64,000 bases of DNA from Pseudomonas sp. P8_229 (GTDB taxonomy: Bacteria; Pseudomonadota; Gammaproteobacteria; Pseudomonadales; Pseudomonadaceae), in assembly GCF_034008635.1 (NCBI RefSeq), contig NZ_CP125378.1:1540001-1604000 (forward strand), written 5' to 3'. Position 1 is the stretch's first letter. Every line of letters starts with the position of its first letter. Of the stretch, positions 1 through 8,527 are shown piece after piece. The notes beneath the pieces were generated by a model that saw nothing but the letters and a program-made list of their open reading frames with translations, was not told the origin of the DNA and did not search any database. A program made the position numbers and the translations under genes.

Positions 1-684
1 TAGAATCGCCGCCAGCACCGACGACGAACCGATGGTGCCGAAGTCCAGACCACCCTTCTCGTGAGACTTGGTCATCAAGTCGCCCAAGGTCGCACCGAAC
101 GGCCGGGTCAGCACGAACGCTACCCAGAACAACAGCACCGACGAAATCTTCGTGAAGTATTTGAGCAGCACGACCACGGCAATGGTCGAGCCGATCAGCA
201 GCGCGCCACCGGCAAAGCCCAGGCCCGAATCATCGGCCAGGTAGTCACCCAGCGCGGTGCCCAGGGTGTTGGAAAACAGAATCGCCATCCAGTAGAACAT
301 CTCGCCCCGGAAGGTCTGCACCTTGCTGACATTCAACGAGTCGCCGCTCAGACGCCAGGCCGCGAAGATCGCCAGCAGAATCGCAATCAGGATCATCGAC
401 CCGGTGGCGTAACCCAGCCCGAGGGTGCGGTCCATGAAGTCGGACATGGTGGTGCCGGCGGTGCTGGTGGACAGAATCACGATCCAGTACAGCAGCGGCT
501 TGTAGGTCTTGGCCATCAATTGGGTGATCAGCGTCAGCACGAACACGCTGATCAGGATCAGCGAGCTGAGGGCGTACCCGACGTTGAGGGTCATCGACAG
601 CAAATCCCCCGCGGTTTCCCCCAGGGTCGTCGCGCAGATTTTCATGACCCAGAACGCCAGGGTAATTTGAGGCAGTTTATTCAT
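1..684 (-). CDS. DUF347-repeat (COG4705-like) membrane protein, 3' end cut by the window
   Basis: The gene is open from an ATG at 684 to the window edge: 228 codons are visible and the C-terminus is missing. The protein is strongly hydrophobic. It repeats one motif about four times, each a hydrophobic stretch followed by TTLGETAGD, TTAGTTMSD, NTLGTALGD or PFGATLGD. That is the pattern of the DUF347 repeat family of multi-pass inner-membrane proteins, whose function is unknown. GGAG lies 11 nt before the ATG, a rather long spacing, but no other start fits better. No partner gene is visible because the neighbour lies outside the window. The family assignment is fairly secure; the role is not known. 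Confidence 0.75.
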   Translation of the reverse strand, partial: MNKLPQITLAFWVMKICATTLGETAGDLLSMTLNVGYALSSLILISVFVLTLITQLMAKTYKPLLYWIVILSTSTAGTTMSDFMDRTLGLGYATGSMILIAILLAIFAAWRLSGDSLNVSKVQTFRGEMFYWMAILFSNTLGTALGDYLADDSGLGFAGGALLIGSTIAVVVLLKYFTKISSVLLFWVAFVLTRPFGATLGDLMTKSHEKGGLDFGTIGSSSVLAAIL

Positions 685-1025
685 CGCAAGCAAAGCTCCA
701 GTGTGAGACGGCCGTTTCTTGGTTTTCTGGCCGTGGGCAGACTGGCGTTGCACCGGTGAAAAACCGGTCGGCAGCAGATGAAAAATCTGTCATATCGCGA
801 AAAACAGCGATTAATCCCCCATTAATGCTGGCCTTGCATCCTGCATGCACCTGATCGATGACCTGCGCGACGTTCGCTCCCGACAATGGAAGCCAATCAA
901 TGCGTCGCCATTAATATCTAGTTAATCGATTGTTTTTAGCATTTATTTGCGCTTTTTAATCAATTTAGTTGGCGTAGCATTAGGTCCAAGCAAGACACAT
1001 CGTCAACGAATCCGGAGTAACCGAC
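685..1025. other. Intergenic region between divergent genes
   Basis: This 341-bp stretch holds the upstream regions of the DUF347 gene (leftward) and of the small secreted protein gene (rightward). The part from about 900 to 990 is markedly AT-rich compared with the coding DNA around it, as expected for promoters. No confident -35/-10 pair, hairpin or repeat was recognised, and the short ORFs crossing it look like shadows. Confidence 0.5.
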
Positions 1026-1301
1026 ATGAAAACCCAACTGATCCTCGCCCTGACCCTGTCCGTACTGGCCGCCAACACCTTCGCTGCCGATGGCTCGGAC
1101 AAAACCAAATCGTCCGACTTCATTTCCGGCGCCAGCGCCGCCATCGAAACCAGCCATTCGGGCACTTACGCCGCTGACGGTTTCGACAAAACCAACGTCG
1201 GCAAAGCTGTGGCTGCCGATGGCTTTGACAAGACTGGCACCGCGGCCGCCATTGCCTCTGACGGTTTCGACAAAACCGGTACTGCTGCAGCCATCAGCTG
1301 A
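1026..1301 (+). CDS. Small secreted protein with ADGFDKT repeats
   Basis: A 91-residue protein with a clear Sec signal peptide (charged MKTQ, then a hydrophobic segment, cleavage likely after NTFA near residue 20). The mature part is low-complexity. ADGSDKT follows the cleavage site, then three more copies occur (ADGFDKT twice, SDGFDKT once), the last three about 17-19 residues apart, joined by Ala/Gly/Thr-rich linkers. GGAG stands 9 nt before the ATG. There is no cysteine and no membrane segment after the signal. The Asp-Gly-x-Asp pattern resembles acidic metal-binding loops, but that is only a resemblance. A GC-rich hairpin follows the stop codon. I do not recognise a characterised family; expression as an exported protein is likely, the function is unknown. 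Confidence 0.8.
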   Translation: MKTQLILALTLSVLAANTFAADGSDKTKSSDFISGASAAIETSHSGTYAADGFDKTNVGKAVAADGFDKTGTAAAIASDGFDKTGTAAAIS

Positions 1302-1320
1302 TCATCGGCAGTCTCCCCAC

Positions 1321-1340
1321 AGCCCGGCTTAGGCCGGGCT
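1321..1340 (+). terminator. Hairpin after the small secreted protein gene
   Basis: A perfect 8-bp stem (AGCCCGGC / GCCGGGCT) with a 4-nt loop begins 19 bp after the stop codon. The following run of T is poor, so termination may be partial. Confidence 0.5.
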
Positions 1341-1370
1341 TAGTCATTTCCGGGACATCACAAACAACCC

Positions 1371-1461
1371 CTGTAGGAGTGAGCCTGCTCGCGATAGCGG
1401 TGTGTCAGCTGATACACATTTGACTGGTACACCGCTATCGCGAGCAGGCTCACTCCTACAG
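1371..1461. repeat. REPIN (paired REP), 'gtaggagtgagcctgctcgcgatagcggtg' type
   Basis: Two inverted REP arms of about 30 bp (starting TGTAGGAGTGAGCC and ending GGCTCACTCCTACA) flank a variable centre of about 30 bp. The same arm type recurs at 7125-7215 and 15782-15871. It lies between two rightward genes and could fold into a long transcript hairpin. Confidence 0.9.
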
Positions 1462-1543
1462 GGGATGCGCATCCGGCTGGAAATATGCGCCGTGTGCTTG
1501 CACTATTGGCCACCTGATCCAGCCCTCTCCAGGACCACCCACC

Positions 1544-2173
1544 ATGTCCGATGACATCCACTTCTACGAACCCGCCCACGGCCACGGCCTGCCCCACGAT
1601 CCGTTCAACGCCATCGTCGGCCCGCGCCCCATCGGCTGGATCTCTTCGCAGGATGCCCACGGCCGGCTGAACCTGGCGCCTTACAGCTTCTTCAACGCGT
1701 TCAACTACATTCCGCCGATCATTGGTTTTTCCAGTGTCGGGCGCAAAGACAGCCTGAACAACATCGAGCAGACCGGTGAATTCGTCTGGAACCTCGCCAC
1801 CCGGCCACTGGCCGAGCAGATGAACCAGAGCTGCGCAATGGTCGCACCTGAGGTCAACGAGTTTGAATTGGCCGGATTGACGCCGGTGGCGTCGAAGGTG
1901 ATTGCAGTGCCACGGGTGGCCGAAAGCCCGGTGTCCTTCGAGTGCAAGGTCACGCAGATCATTCAGTTGCAGCGCGCCGATGGCGAAACCGTGCCGAGCT
2001 GGCTGATTCTCGGCGAAGTGGTCGCCGTGCATATCGCCAAGTGGCTGTTGAAGGACGGGATCTACGACACCGCCGCGGCAGAACCGATTCTGCGCGGCGG
2101 CGGGCCGGCGGATTATTTCCAGTTGGGGCCAGAGGCCTTGTTCAAGATGTGGCGCCCGGGCGCCGTCAAATAA
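1544..2173 (+). CDS. Flavin reductase-like domain protein
   Basis: A soluble 209-residue protein of the flavin reductase-like (FMN-binding split barrel, DIM6/NTAB) family. Typical features are the N-terminal NAIVGPRPIGWISS segment, then LNLAPYSFFNAF and GRKDSLNNI, matching the family pattern 'PRPIGxxST...NxAPxSFF...KDTxxNI' that binds FMN. Members reduce flavin with NAD(P)H or act as oxidoreductases; the substrate cannot be read from sequence. AGGA is 9 nt before the ATG. The gene stands alone between a REPIN and a convergent small gene. The assignment is good at family level only. Confidence 0.82.
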   Translation: MSDDIHFYEPAHGHGLPHDPFNAIVGPRPIGWISSQDAHGRLNLAPYSFFNAFNYIPPIIGFSSVGRKDSLNNIEQTGEFVWNLATRPLAEQMNQSCAMVAPEVNEFELAGLTPVASKVIAVPRVAESPVSFECKVTQIIQLQRADGETVPSWLILGEVVAVHIAKWLLKDGIYDTAAAEPILRGGGPADYFQLGPEALFKMWRPGAVK

Positions 2174-2179
2174 GCGCCG

Positions 2180-2422
2180 TTACCAGATCAGCTCGGCGTC
2201 ATCAGTGACGCCCTGCAGACGCTCCAGCTCTTGGGTGGCTGCGTCATCGGCAGCGATGGCGCCGGGGAATACCTGATCACCCAGCAGTTTGTGAAAGCGT
2301 GGCGCACCGCCATCGACCAGGGCCTTGACCGCGATTGCCGCGTGATAACCCTTGTTGCCGCCCAACTCGACGGGGACGACTGCGGAGACTGCTTCGAAGT
2401 GTTCGAACTCTTTACGTGCCAT
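2180..2422 (-). CDS. Small conserved-looking protein of unknown function
   Basis: An 80-residue protein (MARKEFEHF start, DDAELIW end) with no signal peptide or membrane segment. The start at 2422 has AGGA 8 nt upstream and is preferred over an in-frame ATG three codons earlier, which overlaps that site. It ends 7 bp from the convergent flavin-reductase-like gene and follows the monooxygenase gene on the same strand by about 40 bp, so the two may be co-transcribed. Coding is supported by the ribosome site and tight packing. I do not recognise the family. Confidence 0.65.
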   Translation of the reverse strand: MARKEFEHFEAVSAVVPVELGGNKGYHAAIAVKALVDGGAPRFHKLLGDQVFPGAIAADDAATQELERLQGVTDDAELIW

Positions 2423-2465
2423 GGCACACATCCTGGCTCAGACGAATAAGCCGGACATTAAACCC

Positions 2466-2819
2466 TCAACCGGCGAGTTTGTGTATCGGTGCCGGGCATT
2501 GTCCCAACGCCTGCGCCGCCGACACCTCTTTGAAGGTGTGGAAATCCAGGCTGTTGACCACCAGGTCCTGGACCAGTTCGGCAAAGATCTGCATCGACGG
2601 ACTGTTGAAATACGCCGTCATCGCCTGCTGATGGCTCCAGAAACCGGAGACCAGCCACAAGTCCGGATCGCATTGCGAATGCTGCAGGGCAAAGTTCAGG
2701 CAACCGGGGGCGGTGCGCGACGGTTCGATCAAGGCACTGAGACGTACACCCAGTTCGGCGGAGCGTCCGGCGCGCGCTCGAACGAAGGCCATATGACTGA
2801 CGGGAATCTGCTTGGACAT
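2466..2819 (-). CDS. Antibiotic biosynthesis monooxygenase (ABM) domain protein
   Basis: A 117-residue single-domain protein with the ABM dimeric alpha/beta-barrel pattern: a first strand (VSHMAFVRARAG), a helix, then EPSRTAPGCLNFALQHS and DPDLWLVSGFWSHQQAMTAYFNS, matching the family's 'PGCLxY...P..Wxxxe.W.d..Al..H'. Such proteins oxidise small aromatic or quinone substrates without a metal or cofactor, or work in quinone or heme detoxification. The ATG at 2819 has GGAGG 7 nt upstream; a TTG two codons earlier is less likely. The gene is divergent from an AraC-type regulator gene at 3156, which may control it. Confidence 0.78.
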   Translation of the reverse strand: MSKQIPVSHMAFVRARAGRSAELGVRLSALIEPSRTAPGCLNFALQHSQCDPDLWLVSGFWSHQQAMTAYFNSPSMQIFAELVQDLVVNSLDFHTFKEVSAAQALGQCPAPIHKLAG

Positions 2820-3155
2820 GTTCAACCCTCCCAGGGAGTCGAGTGGCAGCCGGGGGACGGGCTGCGACAGGATCCAAGGTTAAGGGCCGGGTGCGACGTG
2901 CCGTTAGTCGATTCCTGCCGCCGCGTTGCACAATCCTGCGAAACTGCACACGGCCCCTGCAACAACGGGTAAACCTTGTCACACGGCTGTCACACCGATT
3001 TCAAGCAAGTTTGCCGCCCTGCATCCTGCTATGGCTGTGCACGCCGGCAAGCCAATGCAGAATCAGGCAAGCATTTGACAGAATGTGTCTACCGCTTTCG
3101 CTTGCACAAACTTAAGCTCTGCTCCATTCCAGATCCCTTGCCGAGGATGCCGTGC
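2820..3155. promoter_or_regulatory. Divergent intergenic region between the ABM gene and an araC-type gene
   Basis: 336 bp separate the two divergent starts. A TTGACA hexamer at 3075-3080 points toward the AraC gene, but no convincing -10 follows at normal spacing. No hairpin or REPIN is present. The region should carry both promoters and any AraC operator; these cannot be placed precisely. Confidence 0.4.
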
Positions 3156-4085
3156 ATGACGTCATTCGATCGTTTCCAAGCCCCGCCCGATGCCGACATG
3201 GAGAAACAGCGCGCAGAACTGGCGGCGATCATCCGCCGCAACACCACGGACGATGGCAGTTACCAGACCGCCATCGGCTCGCTGTTCATGTCGCGTCACA
3301 CCCAGTCCCATGACTTTGCCCCGGTGCTGGCGCAACCGGCGCTGTGCATCATGGCTCAGGGGCGTAAAGAGGTGCGGCTGGCGGATGAGTACTTCAATTA
3401 CGACCCGTTGAACTACCTGGTGGTGTCGGTTTCGATGCCGCTCAGCGGCCGGGTGGTGAATGTCTCGCCAGAGGACCCTATCCTCGCCGTGCGCCTGGAC
3501 ATCGATCCGACCGAAATCACTGCGCTGATCGCCGACGCCGGCCCCATGGGCGTGCCGACCCGGCCGACCGGGCGTGGTCTGTATGTCGAGCAGATCGACA
3601 GCGCAATGCTCGACGCGGTGCTGCGTCTGGCGCGATTGCTCGATGCGCCGAAAGACATCGCCATGCTCGCGCCGCTGATCCGTCGGGAGATTCTCTATCG
3701 CCTGCTGCGCAGTCCGCAGGGCCATCGTTTGTATGAGATCGCGATTGCCAACAGCCAGAGCCACCGCATCAGCCAGGCGATCAAATGGCTCAACGGCAAC
3801 TTCGAGCAACCGCTGCGTATCGATGATCTGGCCAAGGAAGTGAACCTCAGCGTCTCGACCCTGCATCACCGCTTCAAGGCAATGACGGCGATGAGCCCGC
3901 TGCAATATCAGAAGCAGTTGCGCCTGCAAGAGGCGCGGCGCCTGATGCTGACCGAGGGGCTGGAAGCGTCGGCGGCGGGGTATCGGGTGGGGTATGAAAG
4001 CCCCTCGCAGTTCAGCCGCGAGTACAGCCGCTTGTTTGGCGCACCGCCGTTGCGGGATCTGGCGCGGTTGCGGCTGTCGGTCTGA
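3156..4085 (+). CDS. AraC-family transcriptional regulator
   Basis: A 309-residue regulator. Residues about 1-190 form the AraC N-terminal type domain (AraC_N, PF06719-like). Residues about 205-305 form the double helix-turn-helix, with LRIDDLAKEVNLSVSTLHHRFK as helix-turn-helix 1 and AAGYRVGYESPSQFSREYSRLFG as the conserved second half. AGG is about 9 nt before the ATG at 3156; the longer upstream extension of the frame reads through non-coding DNA. It is divergent from the ABM monooxygenase gene, a common layout for a regulator and its target. The effector is unknown. Confidence 0.85.
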   Translation: MTSFDRFQAPPDADMEKQRAELAAIIRRNTTDDGSYQTAIGSLFMSRHTQSHDFAPVLAQPALCIMAQGRKEVRLADEYFNYDPLNYLVVSVSMPLSGRVVNVSPEDPILAVRLDIDPTEITALIADAGPMGVPTRPTGRGLYVEQIDSAMLDAVLRLARLLDAPKDIAMLAPLIRREILYRLLRSPQGHRLYEIAIANSQSHRISQAIKWLNGNFEQPLRIDDLAKEVNLSVSTLHHRFKAMTAMSPLQYQKQLRLQEARRLMLTEGLEASAAGYRVGYESPSQFSREYSRLFGAPPLRDLARLRLSV

Positions 4086-4113
4086 TCCAGAATTTTCGCT
4101 ATCACAACTGACG

Positions 4114-4208
4114 CCTTCGCGGGCAAGCCCGCTCCCACAGGGTTTTGTGTTGAACACAAGATTGGGGGACAACACCTATCACTGTGGGAGCGGGCTTGCC
4201 CGCGAAGG
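4114..4208. repeat. REPIN, 'cgcgggcaagcccgctcccacag' type
   Basis: Inverted arms starting CCTTCGCGGGCAAGCCCGCT and ending AGCGGGCTTGCCCGCGAAGG flank a centre of about 35 bp. It sits between the convergent AraC gene and the ABC transporter ATPase gene. Confidence 0.9.
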
Positions 4209-4236
4209 GGCCAGCAGGGCCAACATCAAATCCGGA

Positions 4237-5292
4237 TCAAGCCCCCAACACCCGACACGCCTCCACCGGCAACGTCACCGACACCGGATGCCCGACTCCC
4301 AACCCAATCCCCTGACACGGCGTGCTCAACGCCGTGAACGTCACCCCGGAACATTCCACCGTGGTCTCGATGGTCGCGCCGATGTCGCGCACGAACGTCA
4401 CCTTGCCCAGCAAGCGATTGCCCGCCGTCGCCTGTGGCGCAGACAGTTGCAGGTCTTCCGGGCGAATCAGCATCTTCACCTTCTGCCCCACCACGATGCT
4501 GCTGCAGATCGGCACTTGCAGCGCGTCACCACCCGGCAGGCTGACCTTGCCATCACCGAGCGCCGTGGCCGGGAAAATGTTGCCCGAGCCGATGAAGTCG
4601 GCGACGAACTCGTTGGCCGGATGCCGGTAGATCTCGATCGGCGTGCCCACCTGCTGCACCTTGTGCTCCCCCAACACCACCACGATGTCGGCCATGGTCA
4701 TGGCTTCGCGCTGGTCGTGGGTGACCATGATCGTGGTGATGTTCAGGCGCTGTTGCAGTTGGCGGATTTCCACCTGCATCGACTCACGCAGCTTGGCATC
4801 CAGCGCCGACAACGGTTCGTCGAGCAGGAGGATTTTCGGCCGTGAGGCGATGGCCCGGGCAATCGCCACCCGTTGCCGTTGCCCACCGGAAAGCTTCGCC
4901 ACAGGACGGTCGATCATCGCTTGCAGCTGGATCAATTCCAACAGTTCCACCACCCGCGCCTGCTGCTCGGCTTTGCTCACGCCGCGCAGTTTCAGCGGAT
5001 AGGCAATGTTCTCGCCGACGGTCATGTGCGGGAACAGCGCCAGCGACTGGAACACCATGCCGAAGTTGCGCAGGTGCGCCGGGGTATGTCCGATGTTTTC
5101 GCCATCCAGGCGAATCTCGCCGCCGGTGAGGGTTTCCAGCCCGGCGATCATCCGCAGCAAGGTGGTTTTGCCGCAGCCCGACGGGCCGAGAAAACACACC
5201 AGTTTGCCTTCGGGCAAATGCAGGTTGACGTCTTGTACCGCGCAAGCCGAGCCGTAGAATTTCTCGACGTTTTCCAGAATCAGACCAGTCAT
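4237..5292 (-). CDS. ABC transporter ATP-binding protein, spermidine/putrescine (PotA-like) type
   Basis: A 351-residue ATPase with Walker A GPSGCGKTT near residue 38, Q-loop VFQSLALFPHMT, signature LSGGQRQRV, Walker B ILLLDEPLSALD and switch His in VTHDQ. A C-terminal TOBE-like region runs from about residue 245. This is the layout of the CUT1/POT-type importers that take up polyamines, amino compounds or sugars. The ATG at 5292 has GAGGT 5 nt upstream. It is the last gene of a four-gene transporter set (binding protein 7249-8352, permeases 6151-7059 and 5306-6154) and is separated from the previous permease by 13 bp. The substrate is inferred from context to be an amino or guanidino compound. 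Confidence 0.9.
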   Translation of the reverse strand: MTGLILENVEKFYGSACAVQDVNLHLPEGKLVCFLGPSGCGKTTLLRMIAGLETLTGGEIRLDGENIGHTPAHLRNFGMVFQSLALFPHMTVGENIAYPLKLRGVSKAEQQARVVELLELIQLQAMIDRPVAKLSGGQRQRVAIARAIASRPKILLLDEPLSALDAKLRESMQVEIRQLQQRLNITTIMVTHDQREAMTMADIVVVLGEHKVQQVGTPIEIYRHPANEFVADFIGSGNIFPATALGDGKVSLPGGDALQVPICSSIVVGQKVKMLIRPEDLQLSAPQATAGNRLLGKVTFVRDIGATIETTVECSGVTFTALSTPCQGIGLGVGHPVSVTLPVEACRVLGA

Positions 5293-5305
5293 GTTGCACC
5301 TCAAA

Positions 5306-6154
5306 TCAAAAGGAAACGCCGCCCTCGCCCACCAGCTTCTCCAGCGCCCAGATCAGGACGAAGTCGATCAGCACGATCAGCACGGCAAACGAGAACACGG
5401 TAGGGTCGAGCGATGACACGGTGCGGCTGTACATCCAGATCGGCACGGTCATGACATCGATGGTGTAGAGGAAATAGGTCACGGTGAATTCGTTGAACGA
5501 GACGATGAACGCCAGCAGCATCCCCGCCAGAATCCCCGACTTCATCAACGGCACCACCACGTCGACGATCGCCCGCAGCGGCGAGGCGCCGAGCATCCGT
5601 GCCGCCTCTTCGACTTCGCTGCCGATGGAGAGCATCGCAGCGGTGCAGTTTTTCACCACGAACGGCAGCGCCAGAATCACGTGGGCAATCACCAGGCGCG
5701 AAGTGGTCAGGTGGAACGGCAGGCTGTCGAACACCAGCAGCAACGCCAGGCCCAACACCACCATCGGAAACACCAGCGGCAGCGACATCAGTTGCAGCGC
5801 CACGGCTTTGCCACGGAACTCGCAACGGGTCAGCGCATAGGCGGCGGGCACCGCGATCAGCGTAGCGAAGACCATGGTCAGGCACGACACCAGCAAACTG
5901 GTGGCCATCGCCTGACCGAGGCTCAGCACGTCGCTGGCGTCCGGCGAAACGAAGGTGTGCCAGGCGGCTTTGTACCATTGCAGGCTGTAGCTGCTCGGCG
6001 GGAAGTCGAGGTTCGACGCACCGCTGAACGACATCACGATCATGGTCAGGATCGGCAACACCGCCAGCAGCAGAATGAACCCGGAAAGGATCCCGGCGAA
6101 CTTGCCGGTGTCGCCGGGCAACAGCGCCATGCGCTTCTTGGTCAGGGTACTCAT
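5306..6154 (-). CDS. ABC transporter permease, PotC-like
   Basis: A 282-residue inner-membrane permease with about six membrane segments. It has the binding-protein-dependent transport signature (EEAARMLGASPLRAIVDVVVPLMKSGI), the loop that docks on the ATPase. GGAGG precedes the ATG at 6154 by about 8 nt. The start codon overlaps the stop codon of the upstream permease (ATGA at 6151-6154), so the two are translationally coupled, as expected for a heterodimeric permease. The ATPase gene follows after 13 bp. Confidence 0.9.
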   Translation of the reverse strand: MSTLTKKRMALLPGDTGKFAGILSGFILLLAVLPILTMIVMSFSGASNLDFPPSSYSLQWYKAAWHTFVSPDASDVLSLGQAMATSLLVSCLTMVFATLIAVPAAYALTRCEFRGKAVALQLMSLPLVFPMVVLGLALLLVFDSLPFHLTTSRLVIAHVILALPFVVKNCTAAMLSIGSEVEEAARMLGASPLRAIVDVVVPLMKSGILAGMLLAFIVSFNEFTVTYFLYTIDVMTVPIWMYSRTVSSLDPTVFSFAVLIVLIDFVLIWALEKLVGEGGVSF

Positions 6155-7059
6155 TGCGAAGCCTCCAGCAGGCGCCGACGACGGCCGGTGATGTATTCGG
6201 ACAGGGTCATGATCGCCAGCGTGGTGACGATCAGCACCACCCCGGCCGCCGACGCGGCGGGCCAGTTCATCAGTGGCGCGATCTGGTCATGCACCATCAC
6301 CGCAAGCATCGGCACACGGCGGCCACCGAGCAGCAACGGCACGACAAAACTGCTGGCGTTGTAGGCGAACACCAGCGTCGCCCCGGTGATGATCCCCGGC
6401 AGACTCATCGGCAACACCACCTGACGGAACACCTGGAAACGACTGGCGCCCAGCGTTGCAGCCGCCTCTTCGTAGGTGCGCGCGACGCCACGCATGGCGC
6501 TGGCAATCGGCAGCACGGCGAGCGGAAACGCGGTCTGCACCAGCCCCATCAGCACGCCGTTCTGGTTGTACAGCAACATGATCGGGCGCTTGATCAGGCC
6601 CAGGCCCATCAGCGTCTGGTTGAGCATCCCGCCCGGGCCGAGGATCACCAGCCAGCCGTAGCTTTGCAGCAGCAGGTTGACCAGCAGCGGCAACAGCACC
6701 GCCGCGAGGAAGATCCGTCGCACAAACGGCGAGGTCAGCCGCGACATGGTGTACGCCACCGGGATCGCCAGCAGCACCGCGATCACGGCGCTGATCAGGG
6801 CCAGACGCAGGGTCAGCAGCAACGACTTGAGGTAATAGGGTTCGAGCAATTGCGCGTAGCTGGCGAGGCTGAACCCGCTCCATTCCGCGCCTTTGCTGCC
6901 GACGCTCATGCGCAGCACCAGCAGGCTGGCAGCGATCAGCACACCGAGAAACAGCATCGACGGCGTGAGGAAAAACCACGCCCGGGCGGTGGGCGAAATA
7001 CTGCGCGCCGGACGCGCGGCGGCGGCGCCGACCGGTTGGGTCAGGGATTGATGTTCCAT
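6151..7059 (-). CDS. ABC transporter permease, PotB-like
   Basis: A 302-residue permease with about six membrane segments after a cytoplasmic N-terminus of about 30 residues. The docking loop reads EEAAATLGASRFQVFRQVVLPMSLPG. The start at 7059 is chosen because it gives the usual family length; only a weak GAGA is upstream. Its stop overlaps the start of the second permease. A REPIN stands between this gene and the upstream binding-protein gene, so the operon is interrupted by a strong RNA structure. Confidence 0.88.
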   Translation of the reverse strand: MEHQSLTQPVGAAAARPARSISPTARAWFFLTPSMLFLGVLIAASLLVLRMSVGSKGAEWSGFSLASYAQLLEPYYLKSLLLTLRLALISAVIAVLLAIPVAYTMSRLTSPFVRRIFLAAVLLPLLVNLLLQSYGWLVILGPGGMLNQTLMGLGLIKRPIMLLYNQNGVLMGLVQTAFPLAVLPIASAMRGVARTYEEAAATLGASRFQVFRQVVLPMSLPGIITGATLVFAYNASSFVVPLLLGGRRVPMLAVMVHDQIAPLMNWPAASAAGVVLIVTTLAIMTLSEYITGRRRRLLEASQ

Positions 7060-7124
7060 AGCAATGATCTCGTCAATGGAAAAACAACTGACGAACACAA
7101 CTCTCCAAACCACCCCCGCCCCAT

Positions 7125-7215
7125 TGTAGGAGTGAGCCTGCTCGCGATAGCGGTGTGTCAGTCACCTAATGGGTTGACTGGTATGACGCTATCGCGAGCA
7201 GGCTCACTCCTACAG
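7125..7215. repeat. REPIN inside the ABC transporter operon
   Basis: Same arm type as 1371-1461. It lies between the binding-protein stop (7249) and the first permease start (7059), all on the minus strand. REP structures at this kind of position are known in enteric bacteria (malE-malF) to protect upstream mRNA from 3' exonucleases and so raise binding protein over permease. Confidence 0.9.
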
Positions 7216-7248
7216 AGGGTTGCGGTGTTCCGAAGACTGGTGTTCGGC

Positions 7249-8352
7249 TCAGGAAGAAAAAATTTCCGTATAACGACGAATCCATTGGTCATGCACGGTC
7301 GCCAGGAAGGCGTTGTCGTGCATGATCGCCTTCTCGGCAATCTGCTCAGGCGTGAGGATGTACGGGCTCTTGCGCGCTTCGGCGGAGATGATCGCCTTGG
7401 CGTTGACCGGGCCGTTGAAAATGTCTTCGGCCATCTTGCCCTGCACCAGCGGGTCGAGAGAGTGATCGATGAAGGCGTAGGCCAGGTCGGTGTCGCCCGG
7501 ACGGTTCTTCGGCATCACCGAGAGCATCAGGTCAGTGTAGAAACCTTCCTTCATGCCGAACGTGGCACCGAGGCCGTAGTTCGGATCGCGGATCTGCTTG
7601 GGGAAGAATGCCGGGGCGTACAAGCCACCCATGTCCAGCGAACCGGTACGGAACAACTCGGCAATCTGGTTCGGGTTCTCGCCGAGGGTGACCACGCGAT
7701 CCTTCAGCTCGGCGAGTTTCTTGAAGCCCGGTTCGATGTTGTGTTCGTCACCGCCGGCCAGTTTGGCGGCGATGATGATCAGGTCCATGGCCTCGGTCCA
7801 GTTCGGCGGCGGCAGGAAAATGTTCGGCGCCAGATCGGCGTCCCACAGCGCGGCGTAGCTGTCCGGTGCCTGTTTGAGGGTGCGGGTGCTGTAAACCAGG
7901 CTGTTGCACCACAACAGGTAACCGATGCCGTGGCCATTGGCGCCGGTGCGGTATTTTTCCGGGACGTCGATCAGGTTGGGAATGCGATTGAGGTCGGGTT
8001 TTTCCAGCAGCCCGGCGGCGGCCAGGCCTTCGGCACCGACCCCGGCCAGAGTGATGATGTCGTACTGCGGACGGTCACCGCCGGCCTTGAGTTTGGCGAC
8101 CATTTCCGAGGTACTGCCGGTGCGATCGGCGATGACCTTGGCGCCGGTCTTGGCTTCGAACGTGGCGGCAATGTTGCGCAGTGCGGCGAGGCCAGTGTCA
8201 TCCGACCAGGTCAGCAAACGCAGGGTCTTGCCGGCAAAACGCGTGTCGCTGGCGCTGGCCCGGATGAAGGGCATGCTCAGGGCCGCCGCCGCTACCGAGG
8301 CGACGCCGACGGTTTTAATGAATTGACGCCTGTTCAGATCATGCTCGCCCAT
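7249..8352 (-). CDS. Periplasmic substrate-binding protein, PotD/PotF-like, Tat signal
   Basis: A 367-residue extracellular solute-binding protein (SBP_bac_8/PotD-like). The N-terminus NRRQFIKTVGVASVAAAALS has the twin-arginine RRxFIK motif followed by a hydrophobic stretch, so export by Tat is likely. The mature start TLRLLTWSDDTGLAAL resembles the 'LxVYTWxDY' start of polyamine-binding proteins. GGGAG is 7 nt before the ATG at 8352. It heads the transporter operon and is followed by a REPIN. The enzymes encoded just upstream suggest an amine, guanidine or amino-acid ligand; the ligand itself cannot be read. Confidence 0.88.
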   Translation of the reverse strand: MGEHDLNRRQFIKTVGVASVAAAALSMPFIRASASDTRFAGKTLRLLTWSDDTGLAALRNIAATFEAKTGAKVIADRTGSTSEMVAKLKAGGDRPQYDIITLAGVGAEGLAAAGLLEKPDLNRIPNLIDVPEKYRTGANGHGIGYLLWCNSLVYSTRTLKQAPDSYAALWDADLAPNIFLPPPNWTEAMDLIIIAAKLAGGDEHNIEPGFKKLAELKDRVVTLGENPNQIAELFRTGSLDMGGLYAPAFFPKQIRDPNYGLGATFGMKEGFYTDLMLSVMPKNRPGDTDLAYAFIDHSLDPLVQGKMAEDIFNGPVNAKAIISAEARKSPYILTPEQIAEKAIMHDNAFLATVHDQWIRRYTEIFSS

Positions 8353-8527
8353 GAAGGACTCCCTTTGTTCTTTTAAGTATGAGGTTGGTCGCAACCGTTG
8401 CATCCGCGCGGCCGGATCCGCTGCAGCCCTTGTTTTCAAAGGCCTGCAGCGCTGCCGACGGGTTCATCCTGAGGTCGTGCAATACACCTGACTATCGATA
8501 AAAACTCATCGAAGCCATGACACCCAC

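Noticed and set aside
6154..8376. A 740-codon plus-strand frame across the ABC permease and binding-protein genes
   Set aside because: It crosses an operon and a REPIN on the opposite strand, and its Gln/His/Arg-rich translation is typical of a shadow.
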